Positions 37,661-46,396 of a stretch of DNA of 64,000 nucleotides are shown here, one piece after another (position 1 is the stretch's first letter; each line of letters begins with the position of its first letter). Position numbers and translations under genes: made by a program. The stretch lies in contig CAJFQF010000001.1 in assembly GCA_904418995.1 (NCBI GenBank), positions 62,001 to 126,000 on the forward strand. The letters are read 5' to 3'. The DNA comes from Heritagella_A intestinalis (GTDB taxonomy: Bacteria > Bacillota > Clostridia > Oscillospirales > Acutalibacteraceae). The notes under the pieces are model-generated. The model had not been told where the DNA came from. It searched no databases and worked only from the letters and a program-made list of their open reading frames with translations.

Positions 37661-40600
37661 TCAGGGCTTATGGAGCCTGGGGAAGAACAAAATGACAAAG
37701 CACCAGAAAACTTCATAGAGCACCAGAGAAAGGGTGGAAAGCTGCTGCAGGCCGGAATAACAGCCCAAGAAGGCCACCAGCACAAAGCCTAGTACCACAG
37801 CTACAGTCTGCATGGCGGTGGCCAGGCTGAGATTGCTCCGGGTGCGCACACAGGCGGAGAGCATCCGCAGCAGGGAAACCGGGCGGCCCCGGGTGGCAAG
37901 CAGCGCCGGGGTGCGCTCGCAGGGTTCGCTGGTCACCCGGACGAATTCCTCGCCCAGGTTGGCGGAGAGCACCTGAATCGAGCGGGGGTCCAGGCCGAAG
38001 CAGTGGGCCAGGAAAGGCGCGGTGATGTTAGGGTCACAGGTGCGCACAATCAGGCTGATGCCGTTTTCCTCCATGCGCTGCAGCTCCCGCACCCGATGGA
38101 TGTCCCGGCGATAGGTGAGCAGGAACATGGCCACCAGCTGGCCGCCCACAGCCAGATAGGCGATTTTCTTCCCGCCAGCTGTGTATTTATCCTCGAATTC
38201 ATGGGAGGGCGGGTCGATATGATGGGCTGCCAGGAGATCCCGGTTGCCAATAAGCACTTTTTGCCCGCCGACCCAGCCGGTAACGCCCCGGCCATCTTCA
38301 TAGACGGGTTTATCTGTCCGGGGAAGGATTTCCCGGCGGGTCTTGATGATTTGATCAAATACGCTGACCAGGGGGCCGCCAGCAGCGCACATCAGGGCGG
38401 TGGCCTTCAAAATGGCCTCGTCAATCCGCTGGGCTCCGAAGGTCTTAATGCCGTTGAGGACAATAGTGCCCTTGGGGAAAAGGTCCTGGGCGTCCAGCAT
38501 GACCGCGTTGACGTTGCTGAATTTTTCCACAGCGGGATAGCCCACCGCCATGGCGCCGCAGCGCTTGCCCAGCTGGGAGAGCTTGCGCAGCAGCACATTG
38601 CCGCCTAACAGGCCGGTAAAGGGCACGCAGATGCAGGCGGAGGCCGTAAAGGCGGAAACTGCCTCGGTGGCGCTGTGGGAGATGAGCAGGCTGGCAATAC
38701 ACAGGGCCAGGGAAGCAATCAGGCCAATGGGGGCCAGGTTCTGGCTGTTGGTTTCCAGAGGGTCCGGCTCATAGGAGTGCTGGAGGAACCGGGTCAGGAA
38801 CCCGGCCTTTTGCTGATAAGCAATCACCGGCGTACCCAATACACAGTTTTTGGCCAGCTTTAAGGAAGTGTTGTAGTCGTCATAGAGCTGTACGGCGAAT
38901 TTTGTCTCCCGGGAAGCCACAAAGCGGAAGTTATTCCAGATCCGGCGGATCATTACCAGCTTGCCCAGGGAATTGAGGAACAGTCCGCCGGAAGCCAATA
39001 CAGAATACAGGTGCAGGGAGCCGCTCATAATCTGCTCCGGGAAAACACAGGCGCAGATTGCCTGGATGAGAGCGGCTACGGCTGCGAGAGCCAGGCCGCT
39101 GTCGGAATTGGCCTTAAAGCGGAACAGGGATTTCAGCCCGCTCCAAATCATGCGCATGCAGAAGCCAATGGAGATTACCAGGAAAATCAGGTTCAGGGTC
39201 ATGTAGACAGTGCCGGTAGTCTCCTCGGAAAAATGCCAGGGGAACAGGTTGGTAAACTCGCCCATTAAGCCGAACAGGCCCAACAGGCCGGTACACAGGC
39301 CGGTGACCAGCACCCGGAGAGTCAACTCCCGCATACTGGCCCGCAGGTCGTGGGACACAGAAGCTGCATCCGAGGGGGCGTTGAAATCCTCCAGCTCTTC
39401 TTGGGAGGGCGCAGCCGGCTCGGCAGCTTCCTCTTCTGGCTCATCACCCCGCAGGGAGAAACCGCTTTGCGCTGCCTTTTTCCGCTTCATCTTTTCATGC
39501 TTTTTCCGGCGGCGCTGGGCCTCGGCTTCCTTTTTCCGGAGGAGCTCCTCTTCATAGCAGCGGGATTCTTCCCGCAGGGCAAAATCCAGCACGTCCAAAT
39601 CCATGAGATGGACGGGTTTTGAATGGGCGGCATAAGAGGGGCCTTCCCGGGCCTCCCGGGGCATTTTAGGCTGCCGGGGGGATTCGTCCACAAAGGGATT
39701 GTTGGCGGAAACGGATTCCTCGGGTTCTTTCGGCTTCTCCGGATGTTTTTCCCCGTGGCTGCGGATGCTGGGGATCCAGCTGCTATGGAATTCCTTTTTT
39801 CCGGCGGGAGTTTTGGCCGCCTCTTTTCCAGGAGCGCTGTCTTTGTGCTTTTGGGGTTCCTCTGCCATATGCTTGGGCTTAGCGGGGGATTCTGCCTGTG
39901 CGTGGGCCTCTTCATGCTTGGAGGGTTCTTCCGCCAAGTGCTTGGGCTTAGCGGGAGACTCTGCCTGTGCGTGGGCCTCTTCATGTTTGGAGGGTTCCTC
40001 CGCCAAGTGCTTGGGCTTGGCAGAGGGTTCAGCTTGTGTGTGTGCCTCCTCATGCTTGGAGGGCTCCTCCACCATATGCTTGGGCTTGGTAGAAGGCTCC
40101 ACTTGCGTATGAGCCTCTTTATGCTTAGAGGGTTCCTCCGCCATATGTTTGGGTTTAGCGGGGGATGCTGCATTTGCCTTTTGCGCGGCAAGATAGTCCG
40201 CAATGGGAAGGATTTCCCCAGCCGGAGCGGGTTCGTCGGCCTTTTCTTTGGAGGCGGCAGCCTGCTCCCGCCGCTTTTTGCGAACCTGCTCTAAAATAGC
40301 GTCTACCGTCATGGGCTCCTGGGGAGAGCTGGAAGACGGTTTGGGGGTAGGTTCGTCCGACACAGCCGGTTCGGCCTTTTGGGAAACGGGCGCCTTTTCC
40401 GGCTGAGATTCCGCAGCTTCTGTTGTTTGGGGACGATCGGCCTTTTCGGAAGTCCCTTTCGGTTTCGGCGGCTCCGGTGGGGGAGCCGGCGTCTCCGGCG
40501 GCGTTTCTGTATGTACCTCCGCCTTAGGAGTAACAGAAAAAATCTCTTTTCCGTGGTCAATCCCCGTCTTTTTGGGGAGAGGGCGGATGACGCCCAGCTC

Positions 40601-41131
40601 AGTGGCTACCTGATGGAAATTCAGCCCCTGGGCTTCCAGAGCCTCCTCCACCCGGCGCTGGCGTTCCCGGTGCAGTTCCCGGAAGCGGCTGGCAATTTCC
40701 TCGTCCAGCTCGGATTCCGGCGTGTTGTCAAAGAGAAAGGAATATTCATCTGTAGGATGGTTCTCGTCTATAGGGTGCTCTCCGGGCTCTTCCAACCCCC
40801 GTTGATATTCTTCAATGGGCTTGAGCTGCAGCCCGTAATAGATGTCCTCAGTTTCGTCCGGCTCTTCCTCCTGCCGCCGCTTCCGCCGGCCCAAAAAGCG
40901 CTTCCACCGGCTTTCCCGGGCAGGCTGCCGGGAGGGCGGCTCCTGCTGGGGCGCTTCCGGCTGGGAAGGCTCCGTGGCCGGGGCGGCGGGAGCCTGGGGC
41001 TCCTTGACGGGCGCCGGCTGGCCGGCGGCATTTTCTGTGGGTTGCCTAGTCTTCCTGGAATCCCGCAGGGAATGGGCCTCCTGCAGGATCTGCTCTAAAA
41101 GCTCGTCATTTTCACGTTTTTTATCATCCAT
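37661..41131 (-). CDS. Degenerate P-type ATPase-like membrane protein with repeat-rich N-terminus
   Basis: A 1156-aa protein. Residues 1-~600 are hydrophilic, Pro/Glu/Lys-rich, with about five copies of a 23-aa repeat (KPKHxAEEPSKHEEAHAQAE). The rest follows P1B-type ATPase topology: four membrane helices, a ~110-aa loop in the actuator place, two helices, a cytoplasmic part, two helices. The stretch from ACICVPFTG to VEKFSNVNAVMLDAQDLFP lines up with the region from the CPC helix to the phosphorylation motif, but DKTGT is DAQDL (Asp880). KVLIGNRDLL and KIAYLAVGGQLVAM match the N/P domain; the TGE and GDGxNDxP motifs are missing. An active pump is unlikely. Start: ATG at 41131; a TTG at 41158 is possible. 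Confidence 0.7.
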   Translation of the reverse strand: MDDKKRENDELLEQILQEAHSLRDSRKTRQPTENAAGQPAPVKEPQAPAAPATEPSQPEAPQQEPPSRQPARESRWKRFLGRRKRRQEEEPDETEDIYYGLQLKPIEEYQRGLEEPGEHPIDENHPTDEYSFLFDNTPESELDEEIASRFRELHRERQRRVEEALEAQGLNFHQVATELGVIRPLPKKTGIDHGKEIFSVTPKAEVHTETPPETPAPPPEPPKPKGTSEKADRPQTTEAAESQPEKAPVSQKAEPAVSDEPTPKPSSSSPQEPMTVDAILEQVRKKRREQAAASKEKADEPAPAGEILPIADYLAAQKANAASPAKPKHMAEEPSKHKEAHTQVEPSTKPKHMVEEPSKHEEAHTQAEPSAKPKHLAEEPSKHEEAHAQAESPAKPKHLAEEPSKHEEAHAQAESPAKPKHMAEEPQKHKDSAPGKEAAKTPAGKKEFHSSWIPSIRSHGEKHPEKPKEPEESVSANNPFVDESPRQPKMPREAREGPSYAAHSKPVHLMDLDVLDFALREESRCYEEELLRKKEAEAQRRRKKHEKMKRKKAAQSGFSLRGDEPEEEAAEPAAPSQEELEDFNAPSDAASVSHDLRASMRELTLRVLVTGLCTGLLGLFGLMGEFTNLFPWHFSEETTGTVYMTLNLIFLVISIGFCMRMIWSGLKSLFRFKANSDSGLALAAVAALIQAICACVFPEQIMSGSLHLYSVLASGGLFLNSLGKLVMIRRIWNNFRFVASRETKFAVQLYDDYNTSLKLAKNCVLGTPVIAYQQKAGFLTRFLQHSYEPDPLETNSQNLAPIGLIASLALCIASLLISHSATEAVSAFTASACICVPFTGLLGGNVLLRKLSQLGKRCGAMAVGYPAVEKFSNVNAVMLDAQDLFPKGTIVLNGIKTFGAQRIDEAILKATALMCAAGGPLVSVFDQIIKTRREILPRTDKPVYEDGRGVTGWVGGQKVLIGNRDLLAAHHIDPPSHEFEDKYTAGGKKIAYLAVGGQLVAMFLLTYRRDIHRVRELQRMEENGISLIVRTCDPNITAPFLAHCFGLDPRSIQVLSANLGEEFVRVTSEPCERTPALLATRGRPVSLLRMLSACVRTRSNLSLATAMQTVAVVLGFVLVAFLGCYSGLQQLSTLSLVLYEVFWCFVILFFPRLHKP
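39846..40170 (-). repeat. Tandem 69-bp coding repeats
   Basis: About five in-frame copies of a 23-codon unit (KPKHMAEEPSKHEEAHAQAE plus three residues) inside the gene at 37661-41131. Copies three and four are nearly identical, which points to recent expansion; copy number may vary between strains. Confidence 0.8.
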
Positions 41132-41175
41132 GAAGCTGTCCACACTTCCCTTTTTCAAGAATACCGGCCCGCTGG

Positions 41176-41961
41176 TTACCGGGCCTTGAGTTCCCCGCGC
41201 TGGCGGGCGATCTCATAGCAGAGAATCCCGCAGGCCACGGAGGCGTTGAGCGAATTTATCTTTCCCTTCATAGGCAGAGATATGATAAAATCAGATTTTT
41301 CCCGCACCAGGCGGCTGACGCCAAAACCTTCGCTGCCAATCACCAGGGCCGCCGGGCCGGTGTAATCCACCTGGCACCAAGGCTGTCCGTTCATGTCGGC
41401 GGTATAGACCCACACACCCCGGCTTTTCAGCTCGTCAATGGCGGCGGCCATGTTGTTTACCCGGGCAACGGGCACATACTCCACCGCTCCGGCAGAGGCT
41501 TTCCCCACAGCGTAGGTGAGCCCTACAGAGCGGCGCTTGGGGATAACCACTCCGTGGGCCCCGGCGCATTCTGCGGTGCGGAGAATGGCCCCCAGGTTGT
41601 GGGGGTCTTCCAGTTCGTCGCAGAGAATGAGGAAGGGCGCTTCTCCCCGCTCCTTAGCCAAAGCAAAGATGTCGTCCAGGGAGGCGAACTCCTTGACGGC
41701 GGCAGTGGCCACAACGCCTTGATGATTGGCGTGGCCGCAAAGAGCGTCCAGCTTGCGGCTGTCCACTTCCTTAATAACGGCTCCGGCCTTTTTGGCCTTG
41801 GCAATGAGCACGGAGAGGGAGCCGCCCCGGTTTCCCCGGGCTACATAGAGGCTGTCGATGGTGCGTCCGGCCTTCAGGGCCTCACTGACAGCGTTCCGTC
41901 CGGCGATTACATCTTCCCCCCGGGTGCGGGGGGCTTCGTCTGTTTTTTTCTCTTGTATCAT
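41176..41961 (-). CDS. rlmB: 23S rRNA (guanosine-2'-O-)-methyltransferase RlmB / TrmH family
   Basis: A 261-aa SPOUT methyltransferase. The N-terminal substrate-binding domain begins IAGRNAVSEALKAGRTID; the trefoil-knot motifs are NLGAILRTAECAGAHGVV, VIGSEGFGVSRLV and ISLPMKGKINSLNASVA, as in RlmB (Gm2251) and related TrmH enzymes. The ATG at 41961 has AAAGG upstream; a longer TTG start at 42036 lacks a site. It precedes the P-type-like gene by 44 bp on the same strand, so the two may be co-transcribed. Confidence 0.88.
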   Translation of the reverse strand: MIQEKKTDEAPRTRGEDVIAGRNAVSEALKAGRTIDSLYVARGNRGGSLSVLIAKAKKAGAVIKEVDSRKLDALCGHANHQGVVATAAVKEFASLDDIFALAKERGEAPFLILCDELEDPHNLGAILRTAECAGAHGVVIPKRRSVGLTYAVGKASAGAVEYVPVARVNNMAAAIDELKSRGVWVYTADMNGQPWCQVDYTGPAALVIGSEGFGVSRLVREKSDFIISLPMKGKINSLNASVACGILCYEIARQRGELKAR

Positions 41962-42065
41962 CAAAATCTGCCTTTCCCGCCCCTCCCGCTGAGAGGCGTC
42001 GGGTAATATTTTCTCGAAAACAGGTTCCGTTGCCAAAAGGCCGCCGGATATCCCGCTATTTTCTC

Positions 42066-42071
42066 AGTATA
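42066..42071 (-). promoter_or_regulatory. Extended -10 promoter of rlmB
   Basis: Minus strand TATACT preceded by TGA (extended -10). No clear -35. Confidence 0.5.
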
Positions 42072-42178
42072 TCATATTTTGCCGCAGGCTGGATACTGGA
42101 AAACAGGAAAACCGGGAAAATTCATGGAAAATCCAAAATTTTCGCCGCTTCCCACGGCAAAGCGGCGGGAAAATCCAT

Positions 42179-42207
42179 TTGACAAACCGGGGAAAGGGGG
42201 GTATACT
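42179..42207 (+). promoter_or_regulatory. trpS promoter
   Basis: TTGACA (42179-42184), 17 bp, TATACT (42202-42207), directly ahead of the T-box. Confidence 0.88.
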
Positions 42208-42224
42208 GAAAACAAATAGTAAAA

Positions 42225-42500
42225 ACCGTTGAACAGGAAGAGTACACAGGCAAGGGAGCCTTCAGAGAGCTGCGGTCAGGTGCAAGCGCGGCGGCGTCCG
42301 GCCGGTGGAATGGGCCTGTGAGGGCGGAGGCGAACCGGACAGATTTTCGCAGTAGTCTCCGACGGGCATCCCTCGCCGTTATCAGAGGAACGCATGGAAG
42401 CTTTTCGCGTGCGGCAAAGGTGGGCGCTTTGCGCCAATTTGGGTGGTACCGCAGGACTTTTCGCTCCTGTCCCTTCTTAGAGGGACAGGAGCTTTTATTT
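42225..42500 (+). promoter_or_regulatory. Tryptophan T-box leader of trpS
   Basis: Stem I starts with AGGAAGAGTA (about 42235-42244) and contains an AGAGAG segment at 42264-42269. The string GGAA-UGG-GCC-UGUGAG puts the specifier UGG (Trp) at 42311-42313. The T-box core GGGTGGTACCGC is at 42441-42452. The terminator GCTCCTGTCCC (42463-42473) / GGGACAGGAGC (42482-42492) is followed by TTTTATTTTA. Uncharged tRNA(Trp) should raise trpS expression. Confidence 0.93.
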
Positions 42501-42634
42501 TATCCTGCCTCCTGCCCTGCCCGTGTCTGCGGAAAGCTTGGTTTATCGTAAAAAATGGATCTGGGAATTGTGTGTCTGTATCGGAAAGCCGATGTAATTC
42601 CCTGATTTTCCGAAAAAGAAAGGAATGAATCTTT

Positions 42635-43654
42635 ATGGAAACTGTCAAAACAGAACGCAAACCGGTGATTTTCAGCGCGATTCAGCCCAGCGGCACCATC
42701 ACCCTGGGAAATTATCTGGGCGCCCTGAAAAACTGGATCTCTTTGCAGGATGATTACGACTGCATTTATGCCCTGGCAGACCTGCACACCATCACGGTGC
42801 GTCAGGACCCGGCTACTTTCCGCCGCCATACTCTGGAGGCCTATGCCTTGCTGCTGGCCTGCGGCATTGATCTGAACAAGAGCCTGTTCTTTATCCAGAG
42901 CCAGGTGCCTGCCCATGCCCAGCTGGCCTGGGTCCTCAACTGCTACACCCAGTTTGGGGAACTCTCCCGGATGACCCAGTTTAAGGATAAATCTCAGAAG
43001 CATCCAGAAAACGTCAATGCCGGCCTGTTTACCTATCCTAGCCTCATGGCGGCAGACATTCTCCTGTATCAGGCAGATCTGGTGCCGGTGGGTGCGGACC
43101 AGAAGCAGCATTTGGAGCTGACCCGGAATATTGCCGAGCGCTTTAACGGCCTCTACAGCCCCACCTTTGTGGTGCCCGACGCCTATATTCCCAAAACCGG
43201 CGCCCGGATTATGTCCCTTCAGGACCCCACCCGGAAGATGTCCAAATCCGACGAAAACGCCAACGCATCGATTGCCCTGCTGGATAAACCCGAGGATATT
43301 ATGCGCAAGTTTAAGCGGGCCGTCACTGACAGCGAGGCTTGTGTCCGCTATGCCGAGGGCAAGGACGGCGTCAACAACCTGATGGGCATCTATTCCTGCG
43401 TCACCGGCAGGACCTATGAGGAAATTGAGCAGGAGTTTAGCGGAAAGGGCTACGGCGACTTCAAAGCCGCAGTAGGTGAAGCAGTAGTAGAGCACCTGCG
43501 GCCCATCCAGGAGCGGTTCTCCCAGCTCATCCAGGACAAGGCGTATCTGGAAAAGTGCTACACGGAGAACGCCGAAAAGGCTTCCCGCATTGCGAACCGC
43601 ACCCTGTCCAAAGTGATGAAAAAGGTGGGTTTCCTGCCTCTGGGTAAAAAATAA
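42635..43654 (+). CDS. trpS: Tryptophanyl-tRNA synthetase
   Basis: A 339-aa class I synthetase that charges tRNA(Trp). The HIGH-like motif is in IQPSGTITLGNYLGA, KMSKS is in RKMSKSDENA, and DLHTIT and VPVGADQKQH mark the active site. AAAGGAATGA lies before the ATG. It is controlled by its own tryptophan T-box and ended by a hairpin. It shares the effector tRNA with the trp operon leader at 19.2-19.5 kb. Confidence 0.97.
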   Translation: METVKTERKPVIFSAIQPSGTITLGNYLGALKNWISLQDDYDCIYALADLHTITVRQDPATFRRHTLEAYALLLACGIDLNKSLFFIQSQVPAHAQLAWVLNCYTQFGELSRMTQFKDKSQKHPENVNAGLFTYPSLMAADILLYQADLVPVGADQKQHLELTRNIAERFNGLYSPTFVVPDAYIPKTGARIMSLQDPTRKMSKSDENANASIALLDKPEDIMRKFKRAVTDSEACVRYAEGKDGVNNLMGIYSCVTGRTYEEIEQEFSGKGYGDFKAAVGEAVVEHLRPIQERFSQLIQDKAYLEKCYTENAEKASRIANRTLSKVMKKVGFLPLGKK

Positions 43655-43690
43655 TTTTTACTGCCCGGCTTTAGCCGAGAAGTTTCTATA

Positions 43691-43736
43691 AAAATGCCCC
43701 GATACGGTTTTTCAGGCCGTTTCGGGGCATTTTGCT
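43691..43736 (+). terminator. trpS terminator
   Basis: AAAATGCCCCGA (43691-43702) pairs with TCGGGGCATTTT (43722-43733), with an inner ACGG/CCGT stem. It can also serve the convergent DUF2500 gene. Confidence 0.8.
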
Positions 43737-43744
43737 GTTTGTGT

Positions 43745-44107
43745 TTACAGCGAGGTCCGGTCAAATCCCAGATAACGGGTTCCCTGAAAGTGCAGCTTTC
43801 CGGAATCCCCTTCCACCAACTGGCCGTATTCCCAGTCGTTGACCTGGAGCTCCAAGCGGTCCCCGGACTCCACCTGGAAGGTGACAAAGTACCGGGTAGA
43901 GGAGCCGTTATTCCGATGATAGTGCTGGGCGCGCTTCGTGACGATTTGGGCCTCCACCGTCAGGCGGGGAGAATTGTTGTTTCTGCGCATCTGCGAAAGC
44001 CCTTTTACCATGGAGTAAACAAATACGATAATAAAGAATATGAATACCAGCATAAAAAGAAAAGGGAAAATATTCGTAAAAATATCTGTAAAAGTAAAAC
44101 CGTTCAT
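43745..44107 (-). CDS. DUF2500 family membrane protein
   Basis: A 120-aa protein with one N-terminal transmembrane helix (about residues 13-33, IFPFLFMLVFIFFIIVFVYS) and a C-terminal beta domain: YFVTFQVESGDRLELQV...YGQLVEGDSGKLHFQGTRYLGFDR, which is the DUF2500 pattern. Role unknown. AAAAGGAGG lies before the ATG at 44107. It starts 2 bp after the glycosylase stop, so translation is coupled to that gene. Confidence 0.78.
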   Translation of the reverse strand: MNGFTFTDIFTNIFPFLFMLVFIFFIIVFVYSMVKGLSQMRRNNNSPRLTVEAQIVTKRAQHYHRNNGSSTRYFVTFQVESGDRLELQVNDWEYGQLVEGDSGKLHFQGTRYLGFDRTSL

Positions 44108-44109
44108 TT

Positions 44110-44913
44110 TTAAATAGCCTCCTTTTGAAAGGTACGGATATAATGAAAGAGATACTGCTGGGCCACCCCGGCATAGTGGCCGAAATCTTCGGGCTTCCAC
44201 CCGGGGAACCAGTTGGCCATGACCCGCTTCATCCACACATCCAAGGGGAAGGCTTCCAGCCGGTGGAACCCATAGAGCAGGGCACATTCCGCCACTTTGG
44301 GGCCTACGCCGTGGATTAACATGAGGGTTTCCCGGGCCTTATCCAATTCCATGTGGGGGATGGCCCCAAGGTCAACGGTGCCGTCCGTTACCAGCCGGGC
44401 GGCGGAGAGGAGGTATTTGGCCCGGAATCCTGCCCGGAGGGGAGCCAGCTCTTCCAGAGAAGAGGCGGCCAGCCGTTGGGGTGTAGGGAAGAGGAATTTC
44501 CCTTGTGGAGAAGGCTCTCCCAGGGTTTCGCACAGCCGCTGGATAATCCCCTTAATCCGGGGAATGTTGTTGTTTTGGGAGATAATAAAGGAGCATAGGG
44601 CCTCCCAGGAATCCTGGCGCAGGAGCCGGATGCCTCCGGCATAGGCGCAGGCCTCCTGTAAAACCGGATGCATCGCGCTCAGCTCCCGGCGGATGGCTTC
44701 GTAATCGGTGTCTAAGTCAAAGTAGCGCCGCCACAGGGAATCAAACTCCTCCTGCTTACAGGAAAAAATAAGGGAATCCCCTTCCCGGTGAAGGGAAAGC
44801 TCCCGGCCAAAGGCGACTCCCTGCCAGCGGGTGTCTTCCTTTTTCCAGCGGAAGCTCTGGCCGCAGTCCAGGGTCTGGTCCGGGTCGAATACAGCGGAAA
44901 AATATACCGGCAT
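44110..44913 (-). CDS. ogg: 8-oxoguanine DNA glycosylase (OGG1 type)
   Basis: A 267-aa HhH-GPD glycosylase with the OGG1-like N-terminal domain (QTLDCGQSFRWKK). The hairpin-helix-hairpin LMLIHGVGPKVAECALL carries the catalytic Lys206 and FPLDVWMKR the Asp225, so it is a bifunctional glycosylase/AP lyase that removes 8-oxoguanine opposite C. There is no iron-sulphur cluster, as expected for OGG1. GAGGAGG precedes the ATG. It is the middle gene of a three-gene minus-strand unit (DUF6062, ogg, DUF2500). Confidence 0.88.
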   Translation of the reverse strand: MPVYFSAVFDPDQTLDCGQSFRWKKEDTRWQGVAFGRELSLHREGDSLIFSCKQEEFDSLWRRYFDLDTDYEAIRRELSAMHPVLQEACAYAGGIRLLRQDSWEALCSFIISQNNNIPRIKGIIQRLCETLGEPSPQGKFLFPTPQRLAASSLEELAPLRAGFRAKYLLSAARLVTDGTVDLGAIPHMELDKARETLMLIHGVGPKVAECALLYGFHRLEAFPLDVWMKRVMANWFPGWKPEDFGHYAGVAQQYLFHYIRTFQKEAI

Positions 44914-44925
44914 AACAGGGCCTCC

Positions 44926-45645
44926 TCAGCGGTTTTTCTTGCCGGCATCCGGCTCTGCCTGGGGCTGGCGGGAGGTAAGGAACCAGATAGCCCGTTCGAT
45001 GGAATCCCGGGAATTGCCCCAATCTGCCCCTTGGTTCCGGTAATCGAACATCCGGCAGAAGTGGGTCACATCCCCTTCCAGCTCTTGGAGATAATTCCGG
45101 GCCTGGGAGGTGGTGACTTCATGGAAAGCCGGGAAATTCTTTTTGTTCATTTTGGTGCCGGCCCGGAGAAGGGCCCGGTAATGAGGGAAGCACAGGCAGG
45201 GCTGCTGGGCATAGAGCTTTCGGAAATCCTCTTCTGTCTGCCACAGGTTGATGACGGTTTCCAGCAGGTGCTCCATGTTTTTTTCGATATTCTCGCAGAT
45301 AAAACAGCTGTGAGTACGAGCATCCGCCGCAGGCAGGAGCTTTTTCACAGCAGTTTTCTGGTCGGCCTTCCCTTCCGGCAGCACATCATTTTCCACTTCC
45401 TTGAGGAGGCTTTCCAGAATCAGCGCCACGGAGAGGCGGCTGCCCCGGTCGAGAATCTGGTCAAAATGCTCCCGGCAAAAGCCCAGGCGGTTGGTCTCAA
45501 TCCGGACGTCGGGTTCCATCATGGCCGCGCCGGTAATGTAGGTGGCCATCCGGTCTTCCAGCATATCCCGCATCCGGCAGATGGGGCAGCCGTCCCGGGG
45601 CTCAAATACTTCGCTGATAGGGATCGTACAAATATCTTCACGCAT
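44926..45645 (-). CDS. DUF6062 family protein with paired CxxC motifs
   Basis: A 239-aa soluble protein with four Cys sites in two pairs: CPICRMRD with CREH, and CFICENIE with CLCFPHY. The arrangement suggests two similar metal-binding modules, each a CxxC plus a later C/H. I match it to DUF6062 from Clostridia; its function is not known. GAGGGAGC lies before the ATG, and a TGC-TATGAT extended -10 is upstream at 45697-45702. ogg starts 12 bp after its stop. Confidence 0.7.
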   Translation of the reverse strand: MREDICTIPISEVFEPRDGCPICRMRDMLEDRMATYITGAAMMEPDVRIETNRLGFCREHFDQILDRGSRLSVALILESLLKEVENDVLPEGKADQKTAVKKLLPAADARTHSCFICENIEKNMEHLLETVINLWQTEEDFRKLYAQQPCLCFPHYRALLRAGTKMNKKNFPAFHEVTTSQARNYLQELEGDVTHFCRMFDYRNQGADWGNSRDSIERAIWFLTSRQPQAEPDAGKKNR

Positions 45646-45702
45646 GGGGTGCTCCCTCTTTTCCTGAGAATCCCGGAGACTATCCGAGTTTCCTCTATCA
45701 TA

Positions 45703-46396
45703 GCATAAAAACAGCCAAACCGGAACTCTGTTTTACGGTTTATATCTCTGTTGAAAATGTGGAAAAGTCCGAAAAGTTTTCAAGACCCCGGTGAAGAGAG
45801 CGGATAGGACACTTTTTGCAAAATATTTTCGCCACTATATCTGGTGTTGCAAAAAAATTCGGCCACAAATCCCCGGATTTTTCCTATTCCCGCTATACAT
45901 TGGGTTTTATAAAACGTGTTTTTTCAGCAAAATAAGTTTACATAATCTTATTTTCCCGATAGGGGACAACTGTTTTCCACGGAAAATTTCCCGTCTCCAT
46001 CCGGAGTTATTCACATTTTCCACCGACTTTTCCACGTGCCTCCCCTTTTTGTCCACATAAATTATGTGAACCAAATGGCATTACCCACTGTATAAATTGG
46101 AGGGGAACAGCGAAGAAATTGTAAAATTCTCAAAGCCAACCTGTGTTTTTATAACCACTTATCCGGAAAGCATACCGCAATATTTTAGCAAAAACATCTA
46201 TACGCAGTCGGGAATCTTTTTGAATTTGTAAAGGAAGCGTAAAGGCTGCGAAAACAAAGGGGAAAAGGAAAGCGCTTGCCGGAAATGGTGGAAAACATGT
46301 TTAAGAAAGAGAGGTATGCGTCGGAGGAAGGATGGCGAAGGATGCGGAGATATGGTATGATATGGGGGAGACGATCTGCAAAAGGAGGAGATTTAG
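45703..46396. other. AT-rich non-coding region with clustered DnaA-box-like sites
   Basis: About 700 bp between divergent units with no credible gene. TTATTCACA at 46007-46015 is an exact DnaA box (TTATNCACA). One-mismatch sites are TTGTCCACA at 46049-46057 and, on the minus strand, TTTTCCACA at 45766-45758. Weaker TTTTCCACC/G sites lie at 45973, 46016 and 46028. All five sites between 45973 and 46057 point the same way within 85 bp. An AT-rich stretch (45820-45960) lies next to them. CACATAAATTATGTG at 46054-46068 is a perfect palindrome. The GNAT promoter (extended -10, TATGAT 46356-46361) is at the right end. Confidence 0.55.

Noticed and set aside
45703..46396. Calling the region oriC outright
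   Set aside because: dnaA, dnaN, rpmH and yidC are absent and skew cannot be computed here, so only a DnaA-box cluster is claimed.
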